Origin: Candidatus Zhuqueibacterota bacterium
GTDB taxonomy: Bacteria > Zhuqueibacterota > QNDG01
Length of the DNA stretch: 8,070 bases
Direction of reading: 5' to 3'
NCBI GenBank assembly: GCA_003645915.1
Contig: QNDG01000041.1
Span: 1 to 8,070, forward strand
In this document: positions 1 through 5,756 of the stretch, piece after piece
Numbering within the stretch: the first letter of the stretch is position 1
Layout of the letters: every line of letters starts with the position of its first letter
Program-made: the position numbers and the translations under genes
Notes under the pieces: generated by a model
Databases searched by the model: none
The model's input: only the letters and a program-made list of their open reading frames with translations
Told to the model about the DNA's origin: nothing

Positions 1-767
1 AATGTACTATTGAAGAGATGGAAGAGTATGAACCCCATCTTGACAGAGGCAATATTGTTTATGCAGGTGTTGATTACGGTGCAATTCTGGAGCAAGCAGA
101 GAAAGAGGCTGATGTGATTCTGTGGGACGGCGGCAACAATGATACTCCGTTTTACAAACCTGACCTGCACATTGTTGTAGTTGACCCGCACAGACCGGGA
201 CATGAGATTACATACTATCCGGGAGAAACAAATCTCAGAATGGCAGATGTTGTTGTAATTAACAAGATGGATTCTGCTGATGCTGATAAAATTCTCGAAG
301 TAAGACAAAATGTACAGAGAATTAATCCTGATGCTGTTATTATTGAAGCTGCATCACCTCTTACAGTTGAGGATCCGTCAGTAATAAGAGGCAAAAGAGT
401 ACTTGTTGTTGAAGACGGTCCCACTTTAACTCACGGCGAGATGAAATATGGTGCAGGTATTGTTGCAGCTCAAAAATACGGAGCCGCAGAAATTGTTGAT
501 CCGCGCCCGTGGGTAGAGGGAACCATAGCTGATACATTTAAGAAATATCCGGGCATAGGCCCGCTTCTTCCTGCAATGGGATATGGTGAACAGCAGGTAA
601 AAGACCTTCAGAAAACAATTGAGAAGGTTGACTGCGATGCTGTTATCATTGGTACACCGATTGATCTTAAAAAAGTTATTGATATTAAGAAACCTGCAGT
701 AAGAGTTCAGTACAAACTGCAGGAAATAGGTGAACCCACTCTGGAAGATGTGTTAAATGGTTTCTAA
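1..767 (+). CDS. Predicted GTPase of the COG2403 / cyclic 2,3-diphosphoglycerate synthetase-like family, C-terminal part
   Basis: The reading frame is open to the left edge (codons in frame from base 3), so the gene starts outside the window. About 254 C-terminal residues are present, and I recall full members at roughly 440-460. Counting from the ATG at 18, the visible part has an ILWDGGNND stretch (residues 34-42), a beta-strand followed by DPHRPGHE (56-63), and a GTPase G4-like guanine-specificity motif, VVVINKMD (78-85). A Gly-rich segment follows (GEMKYGAGIVAA, 140-151), then a C-terminal VIIGTPIDL. The P-loop would lie upstream. Family members are often annotated as cyclic 2,3-diphosphoglycerate synthetase, but the true substrate of the bacterial branch is not known to me. 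The internal ATG at 18 has no convincing ribosome site and is not the start. The 3' end overlaps arcC by 11 bases, which suggests translational coupling. Family assignment is fairly sure; biochemical role is unknown. Confidence 0.8.
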   Translation, partial: CTIEEMEEYEPHLDRGNIVYAGVDYGAILEQAEKEADVILWDGGNNDTPFYKPDLHIVVVDPHRPGHEITYYPGETNLRMADVVVINKMDSADADKILEVRQNVQRINPDAVIIEAASPLTVEDPSVIRGKRVLVVEDGPTLTHGEMKYGAGIVAAQKYGAAEIVDPRPWVEGTIADTFKKYPGIGPLLPAMGYGEQQVKDLQKTIEKVDCDAVIIGTPIDLKKVIDIKKPAVRVQYKLQEIGEPTLEDVLNGF

Positions 768-1710
768 GAATTACTCGACAATTGTAATAGCACTGGGTGG
801 TAATGCTATTACACGGGAATTCGAAGAAGGTAATATTTTTCAGCAGTTTGCAAATACACGAAAGAGTCTTGTCAGCATTATTGACATGGTGCAGGAAGGG
901 TATAATGTGGTTATTACCCACGGAAACGGCCCTCAGGTTGGTAATGCACTTATTCGTGTTGAAGAAGCAAGACATATTGTGCCGCCTATTCCTCTTGGTG
1001 TTCTGGTTGCAGATACAGAAGGCGGAATGGGTTACATGATTGAACAGTCTCTGCAGAATATGCTGATTAGAAAAGGGCTCAGAAAGAGGGTAGTCACAAT
1101 TTTAACACAGGTAATTGTTGATAAAAATGATCCATCAATCCTTGAACCTACAAAATTTGTAGGGCCCTTTTTTAAAGAAGAGGAAGTAGAAAAAATCAGA
1201 AAAGAGAGAGGCTGGATTTTAAAAAAGGATTCGGACAGAGGATGGAGAAGGGTAGTACCTTCTCCATATCCTCTGCAAATTGCTGAAAGAGATACCATAA
1301 GAGAGCTGGTCTATCGCGGTACAATTGTTATTGCATGCGGTGGAGGAGGAATTCCTGTTTACATTGAGGACGACGGTACTCTTGAAGGTGTTGACGGAGT
1401 TATTGATAAAGACCGCGCCTCAGCAGTCCTGGCAGACGATATTGGTGCCGAACAGCTCCATATCCTGACAGCGGTTGATAAAGTAGCCCTGAATTTCGGA
1501 ACCAAGGATCAGAAGGACCTTGATGTGCTGACTAAAGCAGAAGCCCGTAAATACCTTGAAGCGGGACAATTCCCCGCCGGAAGCATGGGGCCTAAAATAG
1601 AAGCTGCTATTACATTTTTAAATAAAGGCGGTAAAGAGGTGCTGATTACCTCTGTTGAAAATTATTCTTTGGCTCTCCAGGGGAAAACCGGAACAAAGAT
1701 TGTTCCTTAA
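757..1710 (+). CDS. arcC: Carbamate kinase
   Basis: The enzyme interconverts carbamoyl phosphate + ADP and carbamate (NH3 + CO2) + ATP in the cytoplasm. It is usually the ATP-yielding last step of arginine deiminase, agmatine or purine/allantoin fermentation. The protein is 317 residues, the normal family length, with the amino-acid-kinase fold signatures: IALGGNA (11-17), THGNGPQVG (54-62), ADTEGGMGY (85-93), ACGGGGIPV (193-201), VIDKDRASAVLA (215-226), TAVDKV (238-243) and GSMGPKIEAA (275-284). The ATG at 757 lies inside the upstream gene, 9 bases after a GGAAG ribosome site (743-747), giving an 11-base overlap. No arginine deiminase or ornithine carbamoyltransferase gene is in the window, so the source of carbamoyl phosphate cannot be told. 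The pairing with a COG2403 protein is the useful context. No key residue appears to be missing. Confidence 0.97.
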   Translation: MVSKNYSTIVIALGGNAITREFEEGNIFQQFANTRKSLVSIIDMVQEGYNVVITHGNGPQVGNALIRVEEARHIVPPIPLGVLVADTEGGMGYMIEQSLQNMLIRKGLRKRVVTILTQVIVDKNDPSILEPTKFVGPFFKEEEVEKIRKERGWILKKDSDRGWRRVVPSPYPLQIAERDTIRELVYRGTIVIACGGGGIPVYIEDDGTLEGVDGVIDKDRASAVLADDIGAEQLHILTAVDKVALNFGTKDQKDLDVLTKAEARKYLEAGQFPAGSMGPKIEAAITFLNKGGKEVLITSVENYSLALQGKTGTKIVP

Positions 1711-1730
1711 TTAAAAGAAGGTTATGGGCT

Positions 1731-2150
1731 ATGCAAGAACAAACTCTGCTGATTATCAAACCGGATGCAATTGAAAGGCATCTGGCAGGTAAGATTATTC
1801 AGAAAATCGAAGAGAGCGGTTTTGAGATCGGTGCGATTAAAAAGGTGGTTTTAACAAAAAAACAGGCTGAGGCTTTTTACGGCGTTCATAGGGATAAGGA
1901 ATTCTTCAGTGATCTTGTTGAATTTATGACGTCCGGTCCGTGTATCCCTATGGTAGTAAGAGGGGAGAATGCTGTTCACGGTATCAGAGAGCTTGTTGGA
2001 GCGACTGATCCTGAAAAGGCATATGAGAACACAATCCGTGCGCTCTGGGGAACAACAATAAGAAAAAACTGCGTTCATGCTTCTGATTGTGAAAAGAGCG
2101 CAGAAAAGGAGATATGTTTTTTCTTTGATTTGTGTTCCATAGTAATTTAA
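1731..2150 (+). CDS. ndk: Nucleoside diphosphate kinase
   Basis: The enzyme transfers the gamma-phosphate of ATP to other NDPs through a phosphohistidine intermediate. The protein is 139 residues, the usual bacterial length. All the familiar residues are in place: Lys10 in LLIIKPDA, Tyr50, Phe58, Arg86, Thr92 in GATDP, Arg103 in NTIRALWG, Asn113, and catalytic His116 in NCVHASD, followed by SAEKEI and FFF. The start at 1731 is set by the ribosome site AAGAAGG (1715-1721), 9 bases away. An ATG at 1724 is out of frame and too close to that site. It begins 20 bases after the arcC stop, so it is probably the last gene of that operon. The final residues (DLCSIVI, after FFF) are not conserved in the family. 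A small frameshift there could not be excluded from sequence alone, but it would not touch the active site. Confidence 0.97.
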   Translation: MQEQTLLIIKPDAIERHLAGKIIQKIEESGFEIGAIKKVVLTKKQAEAFYGVHRDKEFFSDLVEFMTSGPCIPMVVRGENAVHGIRELVGATDPEKAYENTIRALWGTTIRKNCVHASDCEKSAEKEICFFFDLCSIVI

Positions 2151-2345
2151 ATATTTTTGGTACAGAAATATTTAAAACTGCCGATAATGAGGATAGTATT
2201 TTTAAACTGGGATTTGAATTTGGCTTGGAATAAAAATTACTGCAGGGTATCAGCTGGTGAGTTTTATCTTTTTTACGGAAAAGATAAAACCATTGTGCCT
2301 GATTCCAAACCGCGTATAAAGAACCGTAATGTCAGGAATTTGTAA
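2151..2345 (+). other. Gene-poor stretch, possibly a frameshifted gene remnant
   Basis: No ordinary gene is visible between ndk and the terminator at 2350. Two short open stretches in different frames follow each other. One runs from 2129 to a stop at 2229-2231 and encodes a coding-like string including KTADNEDSIFKLGFEFG. The other continues to 2345 and encodes YCRVSAGEFYLFYGKDKT. They would join near an A-run around 2231-2236 if one base were inserted or deleted. Neither has a ribosome binding site; the only start for the second is a TTG at 2157. I recognise no family. It may be a decayed gene, an untranslated 3' region of the ndk transcript, or chance. Confidence 0.25.
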
Positions 2346-2349
2346 GATA

Positions 2350-2382
2350 AAAAGGGTTATACTGTTTATGTATAACCCTTTT
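2350..2382 (+). terminator. Strong hairpin terminator between ndk and ackA
   Basis: A perfect 13-bp stem pairs AAAAGGGTTATAC (2350-2362) with GTATAACCCTTTT (2370-2382) around a 7-base loop. T-rich sequence follows on the + strand, interrupted by CAG. On the - strand the U-tract is also good (TTTTTATC), so the hairpin could work both ways, although no - strand gene is nearby. It separates the arcC-ndk operon from ackA. Confidence 0.8.
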
Positions 2383-2423
2383 CAGTTTTGTAATGTTTTA
2401 AATAGAAGGAGCTGCATAATAAC

Positions 2424-3641
2424 ATGAAAATACTTGTGTTAAACTGTGGAAGTTCATCGCTGAAATTCAGGCTTTTTGAAATGGATGATGAGAAGCTGCT
2501 TGCAAAAGGCATAGTTGAGGAAATAGGGCATACTAACGGAAGATTTAAGTGTGATATTCTCGGAAGACATAAAATTGATAAAAACAGCTCTATTGCAAAC
2601 CACAAAGATGCAATAGAACTTGTACAAAGGAGTCTTTGTGATAAGGTTACAGGATGTATTAAAGAAGTTGATGAAATTGATGCTATAGGACACAGAGTTG
2701 TTCACGGCGGGGAAGCTTTTACAAGTTCGGTGTTTATAAACGAGGCAGTAATGAAAAAACTGCACGAGTGCGTAAGGTTTGCTCCTCTGCATAATCCTTC
2801 CAATATTGAAGGTATTAAAGCTTCGCTGTGGCAGTTTCCTTTTGCAAGACAGGCAGCAGTTTTTGATACTGCATTTCACCAGACAATGGAACAGGAAGCT
2901 TTTATTTATGCTTTGCCCTATTCATGGTATAAGGAAAAGGGTATCAGAAAGTATGGCTTTCACGGCACATCTCACAGATATGTAGCAGAAGAAGCTGCAA
3001 GAATTCTTGGCAAACCTTTTAATAAACTAAAAATTATAACCTGTCATCTTGGCAGCGGAGCAAGTATGGCTGCTGTAAAAAACGGTAAATCAATTGATAC
3101 TTCAATGGGGTTCACACCTCTTGAAGGCATGATAATGGGTACAAGATGCGGTGATATTGATCCAGCCATTCCTCTTTACGTTATGGAGGCAGACGGTTTA
3201 TCAGCAAGCCAAATGGATACAATATTGAATAAAAAAAGCGGTGTCTTTGGTCTTACTGAAGGCGTAAGTGATATGCGCATTGTTGAGGATTACATGCTGG
3301 AAGGAAAAGAGAGGTATGTTCTTGTTATAAAAATGGTTGCACGCAGAGTAAAAAAATATATCGGTGCATATGCAGCTGTTATGGGAGGAGTGGATGCTTT
3401 AGTGTTTACTGCAGGAGTGGGAGAACATTCTCCCATTATACGGCAGCTTGCATGTGAAGGCCTGGAATTTTTGGGAATATCTCTTGATAACACTCTGAAT
3501 GATAGAAATGAGGTTGTCATAAGCAGCGGAAAAACTGCTGTTATGGTAATACCTACAAATGAAGAACTGGCAATTGCAAGAGAAACAAAAGCATTATTAA
3601 CAATGGAATCAAATACAGGAGATAAAAATAAAAATGAGTAA
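2424..3641 (+). CDS. ackA: Acetate kinase
   Basis: The enzyme interconverts acetyl phosphate + ADP and acetate + ATP, the ATP-yielding end of acetate fermentation, in the cytoplasm. The protein is 405 residues, typical for the family. Its motifs and numbering match the well-studied Methanosarcina enzyme closely: Asn7 in LNCGSSSLKF, Arg91 in GHRVVHGG, Asp148 in VFDTAFHQTM, His180 in KYGFHGTSHRY, HLGSGAS (208-213), Arg241 in MGTRCGDIDP, FTAGVGEHSP (328-337), and the acidic pair Glu380-Glu381 in PTNEELAIARET. A ribosome site AAGGAG (2406-2411) lies 12 bases upstream of the ATG. No phosphotransacetylase gene is in the window. The Lys/Asn-rich tail (GDKNKNE) overlaps the start of the next gene by 8 bases and carries that gene's ribosome site. 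Confidence 0.98.
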   Translation: MKILVLNCGSSSLKFRLFEMDDEKLLAKGIVEEIGHTNGRFKCDILGRHKIDKNSSIANHKDAIELVQRSLCDKVTGCIKEVDEIDAIGHRVVHGGEAFTSSVFINEAVMKKLHECVRFAPLHNPSNIEGIKASLWQFPFARQAAVFDTAFHQTMEQEAFIYALPYSWYKEKGIRKYGFHGTSHRYVAEEAARILGKPFNKLKIITCHLGSGASMAAVKNGKSIDTSMGFTPLEGMIMGTRCGDIDPAIPLYVMEADGLSASQMDTILNKKSGVFGLTEGVSDMRIVEDYMLEGKERYVLVIKMVARRVKKYIGAYAAVMGGVDALVFTAGVGEHSPIIRQLACEGLEFLGISLDNTLNDRNEVVISSGKTAVMVIPTNEELAIARETKALLTMESNTGDKNKNE

Positions 3642-4026
3642 AAGGGTGTTACTTGTTGATGATGATAAAGCTCTTGTTGAAACTTTGATTGAAACACTTG
3701 AGAGCCATGGTTTTAAGTGTGAATTCGCATCAGATGTGAAACAGGGACTTGAAGCATACAATACAATAAAACCTGATGTTATAGTAACAGATGATGTTAT
3801 GGAGGATATTTCTGCAGGTTTCAGGTTTGTAAAACAAATCAGAACAATTGAAAAGCAGGGGAAAAACAACAGGACATCTATTTTGATGCTGTCAGCTTTA
3901 AAGAATATGACAGGGCTGGATTTTAAGGAGCGGGTGGGTACAGAATATCTGCCTGTTGATGAATTACTGGAAAAACCTGTAAATCCGGAAAAAGTTGTTT
4001 CAACTATTAATAACTTGCTTAAATAG
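3634..4026 (+). CDS. Stand-alone response-regulator receiver (CheY-like) protein
   Basis: This 130-residue protein is a single phospho-acceptor receiver domain with no DNA-binding or enzymatic output. The acidic pocket is at Asp9-Asp10-Asp11 (VLLVDDDKA). The expected phosphorylated Asp is Asp53 in PDVIVTDDVMEDISAGF, six residues after the conserved Pro. The switch Ser/Thr is Ser87 (ILMLSAL) and the invariant Lys is Lys114 in LEKPVNPEKV. After the acceptor Asp, the usual MMP.MDG loop is replaced by an acidic DVMEDISAGFRF string. The ATG at 3634 overlaps the ackA stop and is preceded by AGGAGA (3617-3622) inside ackA, so its translation is probably coupled to ackA. No histidine kinase is in view. 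It may relay phosphate to a partner protein or act by protein-protein contact. Confidence 0.92.
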   Translation: MSKRVLLVDDDKALVETLIETLESHGFKCEFASDVKQGLEAYNTIKPDVIVTDDVMEDISAGFRFVKQIRTIEKQGKNNRTSILMLSALKNMTGLDFKERVGTEYLPVDELLEKPVNPEKVVSTINNLLK

Positions 4027-4047
4027 GATTTATGTATTATATTAGTG

Positions 4048-4063
4048 CAACTAATAATAGTTG
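4048..4063 (+). repeat. Short perfect inverted repeat after the receiver gene
   Basis: CAACTA (4048-4053) and TAGTTG (4058-4063) form a 6-bp dyad around ATAA. No T-tract follows, so it is a poor terminator. It could be a weak transcript end or an operator for the malic enzyme gene. Low confidence in any function. Confidence 0.3.
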
Positions 4064-4067
4064 ATTA

Positions 4068-4120
4068 AAATTGCCGGGCAAATCATTAATCTGTTTATTG
4101 TATTGGGTCCCAGGCAATTT
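4068..4120 (+). promoter_or_regulatory. Large inverted repeat in the malic enzyme leader
   Basis: AAATTGCCGGG (4068-4078) pairs with CCCAGGCAATTT (4109-4120) over 11 base pairs with one bulged A (4112), around a 30-base AT-rich loop. The left arm is itself a small palindrome (TTGCC-G-GGCAA). The element ends 13 bases before the ribosome site of the malic enzyme gene. It could be an operator or an RNA hairpin in the leader. A possible -10 (TAAAAT, 4120-4125) touches its right arm. No T-tract follows, so it is not a standard terminator. Confidence 0.45.
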
Positions 4121-4133
4121 AAAATTTAATTTC

Positions 4134-4140
4134 AAGGAGG
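4134..4140 (+). promoter_or_regulatory. Strong ribosome binding site that fixes the malic enzyme start
   Basis: AAGGAGG lies 5 bases before the ATG at 4146. An in-frame TTG at 4071 would add 25 residues but has no such site, and that stretch is part of the inverted-repeat leader. The start at 4146 is therefore preferred. Confidence 0.9.
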
Positions 4141-4145
4141 CTTTA

Positions 4146-5600
4146 ATGGCAAAGATAGACCTCTCAATATCAAACCTTGACTCACTGTTTCCTTCTGATT
4201 TTACACAGGAACAGATAGCAAAAGGTAAAACAGTATTTTTGAAAGAGCTTTCTTTACGTGCTCATAAGTTTTACGGCGGGAAAATGATGACAGTACCAAA
4301 GGCCGGTATTTTTGGATTTAACTGGTTTAATGTATGGTACACTCCGGGTGTTTCAAAGATATCCACTATTATCAGAGATGATAATGATATGTCTTTTCCT
4401 CTCTCGAATAGGAGCAACTTAGTTGCAGTTGTGTCTGATTCGACCCGTGTACTCGGGGACGGAAATTGTACTCCTCCGGGCGGGTTGGGAGTTATGGAAG
4501 GTAAAGCATATCTTATGAAATATCTTGGAAGTGTGGACGGTGTTGCACTGTGTATAAATAGTTGTAACAATGATGGTGACCACGATCCGCAGAAAATTAT
4601 CGATTTTGTAAAAATGCTTGAACCCAGTTTTGGGGCCGTAAATCTTGAAGATATTTCACAACCCAATTGTTACAAAGTCCTTGATACTCTCAGGGAAGAG
4701 TGCAATATACCTGTGTGGCATGATGATGCCCAGGGTACAGGATGTGTGACTCTTGCAGGTTTGGTTAATGCATTAAGAATTGTTGAGAAAGATATTGATA
4801 AAGTCAGAATAGTTTTTTACGGTGCAGGAGCGGCAAATACAACAATAGCAAGGCTCATTATTGCTGCAGGCGGTAATCCTGAGAATATGATAATGTTTGA
4901 TTCCAGAGGAGCTCTACACTCAGGAAGAACAGACGTTGAAGCAGATGAAAGATTTTACAGAAAATGGGAATTGTGCAAAATTACCAATCCTGATAAAATC
5001 GAAACCATACCTGAAGCAATGAAAGGTGCGGATGCTTTAATTGCAGTAAGCAGACCTGGCCCTGATGTTATTAAAAAGGACTGGATCAGGGTTATGGCTG
5101 ATAAGCCAATAGTTTTTGCATGCGCCAATCCGGTTCCTGAGATATATCCATATGCTGCAAAGGAGGCAGGAGCATATGTTGTCGCAACCGGAAGAGGAGA
5201 TTTTCCCAACCAGGTAAACAATTCTCTGGGATTCCCCGGGATTTTAAAAGGCGCTCTTATGGTAAGGGCAAAAAAGATAACAGACAATATGGCAATTGCC
5301 GCAGCATATTCAATAGCAAATTTTGCAGAGAAAAAAGGTCTTACTCCGGATTACATTATGCCGACTATGGATGAAACGGAAGTGTTCGCACATGAGGCGG
5401 CTGATGTTGCTATGCAGGCAATTAAAGACGGTGTTGCGCGCATAGGAATGGACAGGGAAACAGTTTATTCAAACACTTTAAAACAGATTCAGGAGACCAG
5501 ATCAATGATAGATCTTCTGATGAAAGAAAATTATATTAAAACTCCGGATATATCAATGCTTGAAGATGCTCTTAATGTTGCAATTGACGCTGTGAAATAG
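4146..5600 (+). CDS. Malic enzyme (oxidative decarboxylating malate dehydrogenase), divergent form
   Basis: The enzyme oxidises malate to pyruvate + CO2 with reduction of NAD(P). It is a 484-residue cytoplasmic protein. Visible motifs are YTPGV with the catalytic Tyr65, VMEGKAYLMK with the likely general-base Lys120, a metal-ligand region NLEDISQP (Glu168, Asp169), PVWHDDAQGTG (Asp193, Asp194), and the Rossmann loop YGAGAANTTIA (225-235). CANPVPEI (326-333) and TGRGDFPNQVNN (348-359) complete the NAD-binding domain. It differs from the common short bacterial form: the usual VLGLGNIGP is RVLGDGNCTPPGG (101-113), and an Asn/Trp-rich stretch (GFNWFNVW) precedes YTPGV. Cofactor preference cannot be read safely. 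It stands as a single-gene unit between its own leader and a terminator. The family call is sure; the physiological direction is inferred. Confidence 0.95.
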   Translation: MAKIDLSISNLDSLFPSDFTQEQIAKGKTVFLKELSLRAHKFYGGKMMTVPKAGIFGFNWFNVWYTPGVSKISTIIRDDNDMSFPLSNRSNLVAVVSDSTRVLGDGNCTPPGGLGVMEGKAYLMKYLGSVDGVALCINSCNNDGDHDPQKIIDFVKMLEPSFGAVNLEDISQPNCYKVLDTLREECNIPVWHDDAQGTGCVTLAGLVNALRIVEKDIDKVRIVFYGAGAANTTIARLIIAAGGNPENMIMFDSRGALHSGRTDVEADERFYRKWELCKITNPDKIETIPEAMKGADALIAVSRPGPDVIKKDWIRVMADKPIVFACANPVPEIYPYAAKEAGAYVVATGRGDFPNQVNNSLGFPGILKGALMVRAKKITDNMAIAAAYSIANFAEKKGLTPDYIMPTMDETEVFAHEAADVAMQAIKDGVARIGMDRETVYSNTLKQIQETRSMIDLLMKENYIKTPDISMLEDALNVAIDAVK

Positions 5601-5632
5601 TATTGAAAAATTAATTAATAATCTGGCTTTAT

Positions 5633-5716
5633 AAGGGCTGTTTAGAGCTTGTTTTTCTTTAATTCAGGATTTTCCCTGATTAAAGATAGGCGGGCTTGTA
5701 AACGGCCCTTTTGTTT
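5633..5716 (+). terminator. Nested double-hairpin terminator or small structured RNA
   Basis: An outer 12-bp stem pairs AAGGGCTGTTTA (5633-5644) with TAAACGGCCCTT (5699-5710), with one G-U pair, and runs straight into TTGTTTTATT. Inside it, a second stem pairs TCTTTAATTCAGG (5656-5668) with CCTGATTAAAGA (5675-5686): 12 pairs, one bulged T and a 6-base loop. The two stems are separated by internal-loop strands of 11 and 12 bases. The T-rich tail supports termination of the malic enzyme transcript. The inner stem is not needed for a simple terminator, so an additional RNA role is possible. Confidence 0.7.
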
Positions 5717-5718
5717 TA

Positions 5719-5747
5719 TTGATTTCTTGGCTTAATTGTTGTATATT
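5719..5747 (+). promoter_or_regulatory. Sigma70-like promoter for the ATPase-Asp23 gene
   Basis: TTGATT (5719-5724) and TATATT (5742-5747) are separated by exactly 17 bases. Transcription would begin around 5753-5757, at or just before the ATG at 5757, leaving almost no leader. The promoter follows directly after the terminator of the upstream gene. Confidence 0.6.
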
Positions 5748-5756
5748 ATTGCCGTT

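Noticed and set aside
18..20. ATG at 18 as the true start of the COG2403 protein
   Set aside because: The frame is open upstream to the window edge with family-like residues (CTIEE), and the family is much longer.
2157..2345. 62-residue open frame starting with TTG
   Set aside because: It has no ribosome site and a rare start, and its coding-like character lies only in the second half. Treated as a possible remnant, not a gene.
3634..4026. Receiver as a transcription regulator
   Set aside because: The protein ends right after the receiver domain (130 residues). There is no DNA-binding domain.
4048..4063. CAACTA/TAGTTG dyad as a terminator of the ackA-receiver operon
   Set aside because: The stem is only 6 bp and AT-rich, with no T-tract. 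Kept only as an inverted repeat.
4071..4145. 25-residue N-terminal extension of the malic enzyme from a TTG
   Set aside because: A strong AAGGAGG lies 5 bases before ATG 4146, and the extension covers an inverted-repeat leader.
5736..5756. TTG start adding seven residues to the ATPase-Asp23 protein
   Set aside because: It overlaps the predicted -10 region and has no ribosome site. ATG 5757 is preferred.
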